This document shows, piece after piece, positions 1-9,370 of a stretch of DNA of 53,961 nucleotides; position 1 is the stretch's first letter, and each line of letters begins with the position of its first letter. Position numbers and translations under genes: made by a program. The notes below the pieces were generated by a model. That model worked only from the letters and a program-made list of their open reading frames with translations, was not told the origin of the DNA and ran no database searches. The stretch is from Pseudanabaena sp. UWO311 (GTDB lineage Bacteria > Cyanobacteriota > Cyanobacteriia > Pseudanabaenales > Pseudanabaenaceae), in the NCBI RefSeq assembly GCF_006937785.1, contig NZ_SJEE01000037.1:1-53961 (forward strand), in the 5' to 3' direction.

Positions 1-187
1 CCATCCGAAATGGCTTTGCTGGCGCTCCTTGTCCTTCGCTAAATTGTTCTGCATATTCACTTTCAAATTGTTCCCACGGTACTAGTTCCGCTAATCTTAC
101 CCATCGATTTTCTCCTGACAATTTCCCGCCAAATGGTAAGTAGAAATTCTCGAATGATAGCTGTCCCATGGCAGATTGTCGGTACAT
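1..187 (-). CDS. Transposase, N-terminal part (cut by window edge)
   Basis: The minus-strand frame from an ATG at 187 stays open to the window edge for 62 codons and runs out of the window at its 3' side. It contains FENFYLPFGGKLSGENRWV, then a segment ending GAPAKPFRM. The pattern (F-x-LPFGGKL-x-x-x-NRWV, then W-x-x-x-E-x-x-Y, then AKPxRM) is the N-terminal domain of a large IS5/IS1182-type DDE transposase family common in cyanobacteria. An in-frame ATG at 169 is an alternative start. The catalytic DDE part lies outside the window, so intactness cannot be judged. The family call rests on remembered motif similarity, and the exact IS family is uncertain. Confidence 0.75.
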   Translation of the reverse strand, partial: MYRQSAMGQLSFENFYLPFGGKLSGENRWVRLAELVPWEQFESEYAEQFSEGQGAPAKPFRM

Positions 188-482
188 GAAATTTTATTGG
201 TGCAAGGGTTTTACTTGCTTTTCCTACTTTTCCTTGCATTTTATCAGTTTTCGATCTCCTTGGAAACCATTGCTTGTATGCTTTTCTTGCTTTTTCAGTA
301 AGCCCTAATTAAGCAAAAACTATAAGTTTGTAAAAATTACGAGCGGAATGTGGGCTGTAACATAATCGTTTGCGCTGGTTAATTTGAGCGATCGCCAATC
401 AATTGTAGCACTACAACTTTGTTGTGAGATTAGAGGCGATCACTAGATTTATCCTCCTTTTATCTATGGATACGCCAGTGTC
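188..482. other. Intergenic region, no gene seen
   Basis: This stretch lies upstream of the transposase start and downstream of the CHAT gene stop. It probably holds the insertion-sequence end and its promoter. I could not define a terminal inverted repeat. Two HIP1-like GCGATCGC/GGCGATC sites occur near 395 and 435. Confidence 0.4.
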
Positions 483-3179
483 TTAGAGCCAGTTACCTAG
501 TAACACAAAAGGAGCCCAAAAATAAGGATGATTATATTTGCGATCTTTGAGTAAAGCCTGTTGTGCTGTTCTTAAAGAGGCGGCTCTAGTAACATTCGCA
601 GAAGATAAACTTTGATAGAGTGCAATCATAAACTTTGAAGTAGCTGCATCATCAACTGACCATAGCGAAGCGATCGTACTTCTCGCGCCAGCCCTTACCG
701 CCATTCCCGCTAAGCCTAGTGCAGCCCGTTTATCACCTACCGCAGTTTGACAAGCGCTCAAAATCAATAACTCCACAGGCTCAAGATTACTACGGTCAGT
801 GGAGCGCAATAATTGATAGAGATTCTCAATCGTCAACTTACCATCGTAGGTAAGTAGATAGGTGTTTTCAGCTTCAGAACTGAAATTGCCATGAGTTGCA
901 AGATGAATGATCGGAAAGGGAAGGGAGACAAGTGTTTGAGCGAGATTTTGTTTAGTAAAGTTAGCGTTAAGAAAAATAGAACTTAAGGGAACTTGGTTTT
1001 TGATTTCCTGTAACTCGCTTTTTACATTGGGTAGAGCCGAAAACCCTTGCCTTGACTCTGTCAAGCCTCCTATTAAAGCGGAAACTTTTTGTTTTGCGAT
1101 CGGCTTCGGATCGATTAGCTGTAGGCTCGGCGTGAGAGCAATGTCGTAATTCTCGATTAGAAATTGCTTTCCATCATGTAAAACTGACATGGGAATATTT
1201 CTTAAAGAGCCATCTAAGACAAAGATAATGGTTTTGATTTGGCTTTGCGCGATCGCACTAGCCGCAGGGCGAATTAACCAATCATAAATGCGTAGAGCAC
1301 TGGAGAGATAATCTTCAGAAGAGGCATCTTTAAGATTTACTCGCAAGTCGATCACCATATCGTCGATTTGGGCTGATGTGACTTTGCTAGCATAGTGACT
1401 GAGCGGTTGATTGGGTAAGCTGAGAATAACTTCTAAACGGTCTTCGAGAATAATCGGATAAATGACAGCAGCAGTTTTGTCTACTTGGCTAATATCAACT
1501 TGAGCAGCATTGAGACAATCGGAACGGAAGAAATTAACTAGTTCAGCAATTTGCAGCGATTCGATCGCCTCTTGAGCTTTGACTAGGTTTTTCTGCTTAT
1601 CCCCTGCTTCGCCTTGGAGTAATAAGCTCACAAGTTGCCGATAGACAGGCTCAACGGTTTCTCGAAATGAAAACTGTACATTGGGGTTTACAAATACAAG
1701 ATCACTGCGTAATTGCCGCAAACCATTGACAGCTTCTGTATAGGCGAGAATGGCATTTTTTGCATCCCCCTTTGCATTAAGCAGTCTACCTAGCTGCCAT
1801 TGCCAACGATAAGCAATATCGGTCGCGTTGATGCTTTGAGCGATCGCTAAAGCCTGTTGAGTTAGATTTTGAGCTGATTCAATTTGCTTACTTTGTTCAT
1901 AGGCATTTCCTAGAGCTCCAAGCGCATAGGAGAGAGTCCGACTATCGTTAATGGATTTAGCTTGTTGTGCGGAAATAGCTAATATTTTTGCCGCTTCAGC
2001 TAATAGATCATCAGCGACATTTTGACGGGTAACCTTAGCTAGTCGTAGTAAGCTCTCGCCATAATTGATTCGCGCAAAGATTTCCTCTCGACTGTTTTCT
2101 AACTTGGCTAACTCTAAAGCAATTTGCGATCGCATTTCTAGAGCCTCTGTCAAGTTCTCAGAAGAGCTATCAGCTTCAATTAGCAAACTAAATAAGTTCA
2201 ATTGGGCTTGTAAATTTGTCAGTGACTGTCTTGCAACCTGTCCAGATTTTTTATAAAATTCGGCTGCATTTTCCGTTTTTCCTTCGAGCCTAGCCAGATT
2301 ACCCATTCTTAATAGGACGATACTTTTTTGCTCTTTATTAGTTTGATCTTTATAAGAAAGGCGATTGAGAATTTCCAAACTTTTATCTAAAGGTTGATGT
2401 GCCAGTTTGAGATCTCCGACAGTGGTCAACATATCGCCGTAGTTATGAAGTGCGATCGCCGTCAGCAGCTCGTCAGATATTTTTGGCAATAATGATTGAA
2501 TTGATTCTAAGGTTTTTAGCGATCGCCGATAAAAGCCTTGATTCTTGAGAGCTTGAGCTTGATTAAGAACATTGCGAATTTGAGGATCAAGATCGCCAAG
2601 TTTAGCGTGCAAAATGGCAGCTTCTTGCCAGACAATGACAGCATCCTCGATTTTCCCTAAACCTATATTCAAATTTCCTTGGGTATCTAGTGCTTGGGCG
2701 ATCGCTCTTTGACTTGCGGGATTAACTTGCAGCGATCGCGAAATTTGTATGCTTTGGGCGCTCGTGCGATCGGCTTCTTGCCATTGTCCTAATTTTTGAT
2801 GAGCTAGGGATAGATTGCTTAAAGTTATCGATAAATCCAAGGAATTATTTTGCTGTTGATAGATTTTTACAGCCTGCTCCCAAACTTTAATTGCTTCTTG
2901 CCATTGTCCTAATTGATAAAAAGACTTGCCGCGACTAAATAAAGTGTTTGATTGCTGAGAATTTGCTTGGACTATTTGAGAAACCTGCTGCGAAGTAATA
3001 CTGGTTGCCAAGCTGGGTTGAACAAGTGCTGTCAGAAAAAACAACAGAAAAACTAAACCTAGATTTTTGATATAAGCTGAACGAAACTTTGCTTTTATCA
3101 GAAATCTAGTGATTTGCTTTTTTGTAAAACGTGATGGAAATCGTTTCATAGATTTATTGTCTCTACTGGTTAACGGCAT
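483..3179 (-). CDS. Exported TPR-CHAT domain peptidase
   Basis: This 898-residue protein has a hydrophobic export segment at about residues 40-58 (GLVFLLFFLTALVQPSLA). Tetratricopeptide-like helical repeats follow over roughly 70-500, and a C-terminal CHAT domain covers about 600-898. The CHAT catalytic pair is visible: His763 in LATHGNF and Cys810 in LSACQT. CHAT domains are caspase-like cysteine peptidases. The export signal suggests action in the periplasm or outside, which differs from cytoplasmic CHAT effectors. Its start overlaps the 3' end of the TpsA adhesin gene by 10 nt, so the two are probably translated from one mRNA. An inner ATG at 3149 (residue 11) is a possible alternative start. 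A role in processing or releasing the adhesin is inference from gene order. Confidence 0.88.
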   Translation of the reverse strand: MPLTSRDNKSMKRFPSRFTKKQITRFLIKAKFRSAYIKNLGLVFLLFFLTALVQPSLATSITSQQVSQIVQANSQQSNTLFSRGKSFYQLGQWQEAIKVWEQAVKIYQQQNNSLDLSITLSNLSLAHQKLGQWQEADRTSAQSIQISRSLQVNPASQRAIAQALDTQGNLNIGLGKIEDAVIVWQEAAILHAKLGDLDPQIRNVLNQAQALKNQGFYRRSLKTLESIQSLLPKISDELLTAIALHNYGDMLTTVGDLKLAHQPLDKSLEILNRLSYKDQTNKEQKSIVLLRMGNLARLEGKTENAAEFYKKSGQVARQSLTNLQAQLNLFSLLIEADSSSENLTEALEMRSQIALELAKLENSREEIFARINYGESLLRLAKVTRQNVADDLLAEAAKILAISAQQAKSINDSRTLSYALGALGNAYEQSKQIESAQNLTQQALAIAQSINATDIAYRWQWQLGRLLNAKGDAKNAILAYTEAVNGLRQLRSDLVFVNPNVQFSFRETVEPVYRQLVSLLLQGEAGDKQKNLVKAQEAIESLQIAELVNFFRSDCLNAAQVDISQVDKTAAVIYPIILEDRLEVILSLPNQPLSHYASKVTSAQIDDMVIDLRVNLKDASSEDYLSSALRIYDWLIRPAASAIAQSQIKTIIFVLDGSLRNIPMSVLHDGKQFLIENYDIALTPSLQLIDPKPIAKQKVSALIGGLTESRQGFSALPNVKSELQEIKNQVPLSSIFLNANFTKQNLAQTLVSLPFPIIHLATHGNFSSEAENTYLLTYDGKLTIENLYQLLRSTDRSNLEPVELLILSACQTAVGDKRAALGLAGMAVRAGARSTIASLWSVDDAATSKFMIALYQSLSSANVTRAASLRTAQQALLKDRKYNHPYFWAPFVLLGNWL

Positions 3180-6100
3180 TGTAGTTGTCTAGCCCAACTT
3201 GGCGCAGGTATTGCTTGAGGAATTTCAGCCACAAGAGAAACTTCGCCATAGGGATTAATTGTCCATCCTTGCGCCTCAACAATGCGATCGGGTAATGACT
3301 CATTAACTTGGTTAGATTGTATCTGCTTAGCCCAAGATGGAGTCGGCACAATATGGGAAGAGTCCCTTACCAATGCAACTTCACCATAAGGATTAACCGC
3401 TCTCGTAATCACCTCAGCAATCCGACCAGAATCATTCGTCACACCCAAATTCTCTTGGAACTTATTGCCACTAATCACATCAGCAGGACTGACAGGAATA
3501 CCACCTCGACCAGAGATAATAAAGGCACTATCTTGGCGATCGGCTAAACATTTCTGAGCAACCAGTTTACTGGCATCACCAATATCAACAGGTAAATTAG
3601 TTAACCCTTTACTGGGATCAACCCCTGGAGTATTGATATTCACAGTTCCATTCACCCCAAATTGAGAACTAGCAGTAATATCACTCAACGATGTGAGGAC
3701 AGGTCGAAATTCTAGACCAAAGATACCATTAGTAGTGAGATTGATATTGCCGCCATTACCAGTAAAGGCATTGGCAAAGATGTCACTATTTTCTTTAGGT
3801 AGAGCAACAATGAAACCAGCGGTAATATTTATATTTCCTCCGTTACCACCTGCAAGGGCTGTACCTGCGGTAGTACTGATCTGACTACCAGAGCGTAACA
3901 GCAAGATAGATGGAATGTTAAGGGTAATATTACCTCCATTAGCACTGGCTGTTTCGGCAGTAATTGAAGAACCATTGAGCAACGTTAGGAAGTTCGATAT
4001 GAGAGTGATATTGCCACCAACACCAGCACCGAGACTACCAACAGCAATCTGCGCACCATCCCGAAGAGTAACAGATACAGGGTCAATAAAGATATCACCA
4101 CCCCGTCCTGTGGAATTGGCTAAAGTATTCGCAAACAAGCCTGTTTTTGAGCCTGAGAGATTGAATTGATTCACTACCCTCACATCGATTGTGCCTGAGT
4201 CGCCAATACTAGATGTCGCAGTTTGGATCTGTGCGCCGTTGGAGATGGTAAAGTCATCGGCTCTCACGAAGATATCCCCTGCTTTACCTCTTCCAGATGT
4301 GGAAGCTGATACTAAAACTCCATCGCTGAGAGTAAGTTGTTTAGTTGTAAATGTGATATTTCCTGCTTTGCCTGCATTGTCCATCAGCCCTGTTGTTTCG
4401 ACCGCGAGTTTTCCTTGTCCTGCGATCGCAATTGATTGGGGAGCAGTGACAAACAAGTCACCACCATTGCCAATGCTAGAAGTGGAAGCTGAGATTTGAG
4501 AATTAGGTGCTAAGGCAATGTTGAGATAGCCAAGATTGTTATAGGGATTGAGTCTTAAAGTTCCTGCGGGGGATATGCCTTGGGTTTCAGCAAATATGCC
4601 GACTGTGCCGAAAAGATTCATTTGGGAGGCATTGAGGGTAATACTACCGCCGCCGTCTAGATTGGTCGCAGTGGCGCTAGCAGTAGCAGTAATCCTTGCC
4701 CTATCTGTGAGGGTGAGGGTTGGTGTATTAATGATGATGCTCCCTGCTTTGCCTGCGCTATTAGTTTGGACTGAGAGGACTGGGAACGCATTAAGAATGC
4801 GTGTTAAATCAACTGATGTGGGAGCATTAATTGTAATATTGCCACCTGTTCCTGAGCCATTGGTTTCAGCTAATACTTTGGAATTGTCGTTAATTTTGAC
4901 TATAGGAGCATTAATAGATATGTCTCCTGCTTTACCTTGAGCATTGGTTGTGGCAATGACATTACTATTGTTTTGGAAGGTTATCATCGTGGGGCTGGAG
5001 ATGATGATGTTACCCGCAGGATCTTTACTTTGAGTGACGGTGTTGATCGTAGTTTGGTTAAAGGTGAGACTGCCTACTGAATTAGCGATCGCTACATCTC
5101 CCGATCTCCCACTTTTCCCAACTTCAAAGGTAATTCTTCCAGTAAAGGGAGCATCAAAACTTACATCCTGACTAGTACTAATCCGCACATTAGTAATAGC
5201 CAGATCTCCCAATCCATCAATTTTTACTGCACCTGCTTTTCCCGTAGAAGATTGAGTCAAGATTTCAAAATTACGGATTTGGTCTTTAGCTACTATTTCA
5301 ATGTCACCACCAGATCCACTTTCTCCCAGTTCTGATATTGCGGTGGCAAGCAAGTAACGTGAAAAAGAACTATTTGTAACATGTGTGATGCTGCCATTGG
5401 ATGCAGACAAAGAAATCTTTCCTGCATTTCCCACATTGCCATTAGTCGATTTGGTGAAGGAAAATAAGGATGATCTTGTAAGCGAGATATTACCGTTAGA
5501 GGTAAAGAAAGAAATTGCCCCTCCATTTCCCGCATTGCTAGTATCTGAGATCGAGTATGCAAATGATCCTGAGTTAAAGAGCGAGATATTACCGATAGAG
5601 GTATTAAAAGAAATCTTCCCCCCATTTCCTGCATTGCCAAACGATGATTGTGAGTCAGCTTGCGAGTATGAGCCTAGGGTGAGTGAAATATTACCGTTAG
5701 AAGTAACAAATGAGATTGCCCCAGCATTGCCTGCATTGCCAGAGTTAGATCTTGAATATGATGATGGGCTTGAACTTTCTAGTAAAATATTACCATTGGT
5801 GTTAGAGAAAGATATCGCACCACCATTTCCTGCATTGCCTGAGTCAGCTTGCGAGTATGAGGATATGGATATTGACCTATTGAGCGAAATATTACCATTG
5901 GTGTTAGAGAAGGATATCGCACCACCATTTCCTGCGTTGCCTGAGTTAGAGCTTGAATTTGATGACAACATAGAGTTATCAAGTGAGATATTACCGTTGG
6001 TGTTAGATAAAGAAATCGCACCTCCATTTCCAGAATTAGAAGAGGTCGAGTTAGTAGTCACCCCAGTAAGAGAGATATTACCATTAGAGTTAGTGAAAGA

Positions 6101-8494
6101 AATTGCTCCTCCATCTCCCCCATTGCTAGAGGTCGAATCAGAGCGTAAAATCAATCCAGAGAGTAGGATATTACCATTAGAGTTGGTGAAAGAAATCGAT
6201 CCCCCATTATGACCGTCTGTGAACATCCCCGATCTAGTGAGCGAGATATTTCCGTCGGAGTTAGTGAAAGAGATTACTCCCCCATTTCCCGCATTACCTG
6301 AATTTGACTGCGAGATCGCTAATGATGTCGAATTATCAAGAGTAATATTGCCATTTGAGTTAAAGAAAGAAATTGCACCTCCGTTTCCCGCATCACCTGA
6401 CCTAGACTGCGAGTTCGCAATCGATGTCGAATTATTAAATGTAATATTGCCGTTGGAGGATGAAAAAGAGATTGCACCAGCATTACTTGCTTTACCAGAG
6501 CCAACCTCAACAAGCGATTGAGTAATTGTTGTTGAATTAATTAGTGAGATATTACCATTGGTCGTAGCGAAGAAAACAACACCTCCATTCCCTGCGTTGC
6601 CTATTGTTGATCTTGAATATGAAGAAGGGTTGGAGTTGTTAAGCGATATGTTGCCGTTAGTAGCTGTTAAGGAGATCGCGCCTCCGTTGCCAGCATTGTC
6701 ATAGATTGATTGTGCGTAAGATTTTAAATTAGAGTTAGTAAGGGAGATATTCCCGTTAGATGTGGATAAGGCGATCGCACCACCGACTTTAGTGCTGTTG
6801 CCGATGACTGAGGACGAGAATGAAGATAAGAATGAGTTAGTTAATGAGATATCACCATTTAAAGCGTAAAGGGAAATAGCTCCTCCATTTCCCGTATTGG
6901 AGTTGACAGATGAGTATGAATCCACGTTTGAGTTAGTTAGCGAAATATTGCCGTTAGAAGTAGAGAGATAGATAGCTCCACTATTTCCAGCATTAGCAAA
7001 AACCGAAGCGGACGATCGCAAAGTGGCATTATCAATTTCAATATCTCCCCGCCCATCCACACGAATATCACCACCATTTACCCCAGCCAAATTAGTACTA
7101 GTATCAATACCTATGGCTGAGATTATCCCCGTTAAGGTGTTCGGCAGAAATTGGTTAGTCAACAACACCAATCCATTGGGCTGTGATACCCGAATATTGC
7201 CATTTATCGTAATATTTGCATTACTAGGAGTCGCCGCATAAGTTGGGGCTGTATTTGGTAGCGCAAAAGTTCCCAGAACCTGACTAGTTGACAACCCTCC
7301 CAACTGTGCCCAATCTACTCCTGCCCGTACATCCAAAGTCGCCTGCTGACTACCATCAATTGTTATAGAAGGTACACCTAAAGCGCCCCCATAAGTTGCA
7401 AGATCTGCATAAGTATTCGTAGCATTAAATAGCGTTGTATTATTCGGATTAATTGTAGTCGCAACATTGCCAGTACTATCAATCGTGACATTACCAAGCG
7501 TAACACTTCCCCCTGCTAAAATATGTAGTGACGATCCTGTGTAGTCTCCTAAGGACACGTCACCATTTGCCAAAATCACTGGGTCGTTAGGACTAATTAA
7601 ATTACCTAAACTTCCATTTAGCTTCTCGATCTTTAAGTTCTTACCTGCATAAAAATGAGTATCGCCAATCACTGGATTTTGCGATCGCAACAGCATATTT
7701 CCACCCGACCAAAAACCACTATTGCGATGGTTTAAAGTAAAGATATCGACCGATTGATTACCATGAATTAGTAAATCGCGCCCAGCAACAGCCAAAAAAG
7801 GAGTAGTAGAAGTATCACGAATCTTTACCACATCCTGAGCTTGAAGCGTTAAATCTCGCTGCGATCGCAAAGTCCCCTGTAAATCCAACTTATCGGCATT
7901 TAGAACTAAGTCCTGCCCTGCCGAGAGATTACTCAGATTACTAATCGTTGCTCCTGCGTTGCTATTGCCATACTGCAAACCTAGAGGAACATTTACATTC
8001 AATAAAGGCGGTGCTTGGGGATTAGTCGCACTAAATTCGCTACCGTCAGAAAATTTAATGCTATTGGCTGTACTAGCGCTAAATGAGCCAGCAATATCGA
8101 GCTTGGCATTTGCTCCAAAAATAATTCCATTAGGATTAACTAAATATAAATTCGTTGTTCCATTGGTTCTCAAGATCCCGTCAATATTAGAGACATTTGA
8201 GCCAGTTACCCGCCCGATCGCATTAACTATAGTTGGTGCAGTATCAAAATGCGCAGTATTACCAGTCGGCACTGAAAAATCTTGAAAGCTATGAAACTGA
8301 TTTGCTCCAACCTGAGTACCACCTGTGATCGTGTAGGTCTTATTTGCGCTGTTGAAATTAACTGATGTGTTGACTGGGAGGGTATTGTCAGGCGCGATCG
8401 CATTTTGAGCAAAAATCGCTTGGGCGAAAAGATTAAAGCTCATCATTGAAAAAGCTGAAGCGATCGTCATGACTTTAAGCTTGTCTTTGCTCAC
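3170..8494 (-). CDS. Filamentous-haemagglutinin-type TpsA adhesin (two-partner secretion)
   Basis: I place the start at the GTG at 8494, because AGGAGAG lies just upstream of it and a signal peptide follows directly (MTIASAFSMMSFNLFAQA, then AIFAQN). The longer frame to an ATG at 8548 has no Shine-Dalgarno. From here the protein is 1774 residues. The first 250 or so residues form a TPS secretion domain (haemagglutination activity domain), recognisable from VNAIGRVTG, IDGILRTNGTTNLYLVNPNG and IIFGANAKLDIAGSF. A long beta-helix region follows with about 17 repeats (separate entry). The tail carries two related blocks, NPYGEVALVRDSSHIVPTPS and NPYGEVSLVAEIPQAIPAPS, each followed by WAKQ or WARQ. 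TpsA proteins are exported by a TpsB pore, and one is encoded at 10103-11854. Adhesion or surface attachment is the usual role; no substrate can be read from the sequence. Confidence 0.92.
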   Translation of the reverse strand: MSKDKLKVMTIASAFSMMSFNLFAQAIFAQNAIAPDNTLPVNTSVNFNSANKTYTITGGTQVGANQFHSFQDFSVPTGNTAHFDTAPTIVNAIGRVTGSNVSNIDGILRTNGTTNLYLVNPNGIIFGANAKLDIAGSFSASTANSIKFSDGSEFSATNPQAPPLLNVNVPLGLQYGNSNAGATISNLSNLSAGQDLVLNADKLDLQGTLRSQRDLTLQAQDVVKIRDTSTTPFLAVAGRDLLIHGNQSVDIFTLNHRNSGFWSGGNMLLRSQNPVIGDTHFYAGKNLKIEKLNGSLGNLISPNDPVILANGDVSLGDYTGSSLHILAGGSVTLGNVTIDSTGNVATTINPNNTTLFNATNTYADLATYGGALGVPSITIDGSQQATLDVRAGVDWAQLGGLSTSQVLGTFALPNTAPTYAATPSNANITINGNIRVSQPNGLVLLTNQFLPNTLTGIISAIGIDTSTNLAGVNGGDIRVDGRGDIEIDNATLRSSASVFANAGNSGAIYLSTSNGNISLTNSNVDSYSSVNSNTGNGGAISLYALNGDISLTNSFLSSFSSSVIGNSTKVGGAIALSTSNGNISLTNSNLKSYAQSIYDNAGNGGAISLTATNGNISLNNSNPSSYSRSTIGNAGNGGVVFFATTNGNISLINSTTITQSLVEVGSGKASNAGAISFSSSNGNITFNNSTSIANSQSRSGDAGNGGAISFFNSNGNITLDNSTSLAISQSNSGNAGNGGVISFTNSDGNISLTRSGMFTDGHNGGSISFTNSNGNILLSGLILRSDSTSSNGGDGGAISFTNSNGNISLTGVTTNSTSSNSGNGGAISLSNTNGNISLDNSMLSSNSSSNSGNAGNGGAISFSNTNGNISLNRSISISSYSQADSGNAGNGGAISFSNTNGNILLESSSPSSYSRSNSGNAGNAGAISFVTSNGNISLTLGSYSQADSQSSFGNAGNGGKISFNTSIGNISLFNSGSFAYSISDTSNAGNGGAISFFTSNGNISLTRSSLFSFTKSTNGNVGNAGKISLSASNGSITHVTNSSFSRYLLATAISELGESGSGGDIEIVAKDQIRNFEILTQSSTGKAGAVKIDGLGDLAITNVRISTSQDVSFDAPFTGRITFEVGKSGRSGDVAIANSVGSLTFNQTTINTVTQSKDPAGNIIISSPTMITFQNNSNVIATTNAQGKAGDISINAPIVKINDNSKVLAETNGSGTGGNITINAPTSVDLTRILNAFPVLSVQTNSAGKAGSIIINTPTLTLTDRARITATASATATNLDGGGSITLNASQMNLFGTVGIFAETQGISPAGTLRLNPYNNLGYLNIALAPNSQISASTSSIGNGGDLFVTAPQSIAIAGQGKLAVETTGLMDNAGKAGNITFTTKQLTLSDGVLVSASTSGRGKAGDIFVRADDFTISNGAQIQTATSSIGDSGTIDVRVVNQFNLSGSKTGLFANTLANSTGRGGDIFIDPVSVTLRDGAQIAVGSLGAGVGGNITLISNFLTLLNGSSITAETASANGGNITLNIPSILLLRSGSQISTTAGTALAGGNGGNINITAGFIVALPKENSDIFANAFTGNGGNINLTTNGIFGLEFRPVLTSLSDITASSQFGVNGTVNINTPGVDPSKGLTNLPVDIGDASKLVAQKCLADRQDSAFIISGRGGIPVSPADVISGNKFQENLGVTNDSGRIAEVITRAVNPYGEVALVRDSSHIVPTPSWAKQIQSNQVNESLPDRIVEAQGWTINPYGEVSLVAEIPQAIPAPSWARQLQCR
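5385..6995 (-). repeat. Array of about 17 degenerate repeats inside the TpsA gene
   Basis: Each unit is about 27-34 codons. It consists of a conserved core (GNGGAISF, two to four variable residues, then NGNISL) and a variable Ser/Asn-rich linker. I count 17 cores from NSGAIYL to the last NGSIT. This is the expected pattern for stacked beta-helix turns. The cores are alike at the DNA level as well, so recombination between units and copy-number variation are plausible. Confidence 0.85.
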
Positions 8495-8590
8495 GCTTTC
8501 TCTCCTACAATACGGTTGTTTTGGCTTTTGTTTTTGGGAGTATAACATTGGAGAATAATTAAAAAAGCCGCAAAATTACTAATATTGATT

Positions 8591-8640
8591 AATGACATTT
8601 TAATTATCTAGCCCAAGTTGGTGCAGGTGTTACTTGTGCT
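8591..8640 (-). pseudogene. Relic of a second TpsA C-terminus
   Basis: On the minus strand this stretch reads AQVTPAPTWAR then a stop, with another stop just before it. It aligns without gaps over 50 nt to the 3' end of the TpsA gene (about 3169-3218), with 40 of 50 bases identical by eye, including the region around the stop codon. It is therefore a leftover of a duplicated or deleted TpsA gene, or of a tail swap. It is far too short to function. Confidence 0.7.
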
Positions 8641-8672
8641 TAAGAATATAAGTTGAACGCAGAAATCAAAAA

Positions 8673-8712
8673 CAACAAGTCCATCGTCAAATTCTTGACG
8701 ATGGACTTGTTG
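8673..8712. terminator. Perfect 18-bp hairpin, possible bidirectional terminator
   Basis: The arms at 8673-8690 and 8695-8712 are perfectly complementary around the 4-nt loop ATTC. There is no clear T-tract, so termination is only one option. It follows the TpsA relic and precedes the intact TpsA gene on the minus strand. Confidence 0.5.
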
Positions 8713-8893
8713 AGAATAATTTGAACAACCTAATGATAGAGTCAAAAGCGAGACTAAGAAAACAATAAAGGACAGACAAGTGAATAGCCTGAGTATAAAG
8801 AGGTAACTTTACATAACTAAACTTGTGCTGGTTTATTGCAAGAGAATCAAGAATTGAGAACCTAGATTAGATATCACCCTTATTCTTTAGTTA

Positions 8894-9049
8894 TCATTGA
8901 TGTAAAGGATTATTGCCAGAAATACCAGCGCCTTGGTATAAAGGATTGCTCTGTACCATTACAACACCTCCTGTTCCGGCTGCTCCTACAGGCGCTGCAA
9001 TGGGAGGATTACCACCAAAAAATGCGAGAAGCATAGAAATAATAAGCAT
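8894..9049 (-). CDS. Small 51-residue hydrophobic/Gly-Pro-rich protein
   Basis: An ATG at 9049 with GAGG about 9 nt upstream opens a 51-codon frame ending in TGA. The peptide starts MLIISMLLAFFGGNPPIAAP, continues with a Gly/Ala/Val stretch (VGAAGTGGVVMVQ), and ends in a polar tail with Asn-Pro-Leu twice (SNPLYQ, NNPLHQ). The hydrophobic N-terminus could be a signal or a single membrane segment. No known family is recognised. It lies between the TpsA and TpsB genes on the same strand, which suggests but does not prove a link to the secretion locus. Confidence 0.5.
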   Translation of the reverse strand: MLIISMLLAFFGGNPPIAAPVGAAGTGGVVMVQSNPLYQGAGISGNNPLHQ

Positions 9050-9177
9050 TAGTTTAACCTCAAAAATAAGTGATATTTATTGTAAATTACAACAATACAA
9101 AAAAAGTAGTTTTAATTACATTTTCTATTCAGTTATGTCTCACTCAATAATTGAAATATCACTTGATTTCACGATAA

Positions 9178-9285
9178 TTAAGCTGCTAAACCGCTAGCTA
9201 AGATAAGAAGTGTAACGCCTAGCAATCTTTTTAGCACAAGAAATGTGCAAGAATATTCTAATGTTGACAAAAAGTTGATTTTCAT
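9178..9285 (-). CDS. Possible 35-residue membrane peptide
   Basis: A short minus-strand frame starts at ATG 9285 and ends MKINF...KRLLGVTLLILASGLAA, giving a hydrophobic C-terminal half. An in-frame ATG lies 18 nt further upstream. There is no strong Shine-Dalgarno. It precedes the 51-residue gene on the same strand. Chance occurrence is quite possible. Confidence 0.2.
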   Translation of the reverse strand: MKINFLSTLEYSCTFLVLKRLLGVTLLILASGLAA

Positions 9286-9370
9286 GTCAGCGCATAGTTC
9301 CATAACATCGCTGATATCGGATTATTTGCTAGAGATAGATAAGCATTTTGATTGAGATAATTAATTCTGT

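Noticed and set aside
3693-4940. Several plus-strand frames rich in Pro/Leu/Ala
   Set aside because: Antisense shadows of the TpsA gene; no Shine-Dalgarno and low-complexity composition.
5385-6212. A long plus-strand frame with repeating ILPLEL-type units
   Set aside because: It is the antisense reading of the repeat array in the TpsA gene; the periodicity comes from that gene, and there is no start signal.
8913-9197. A 94-codon plus-strand frame
   Set aside because: It overlaps the better-supported 51-residue minus-strand gene; Pro-rich start and random-looking tail.
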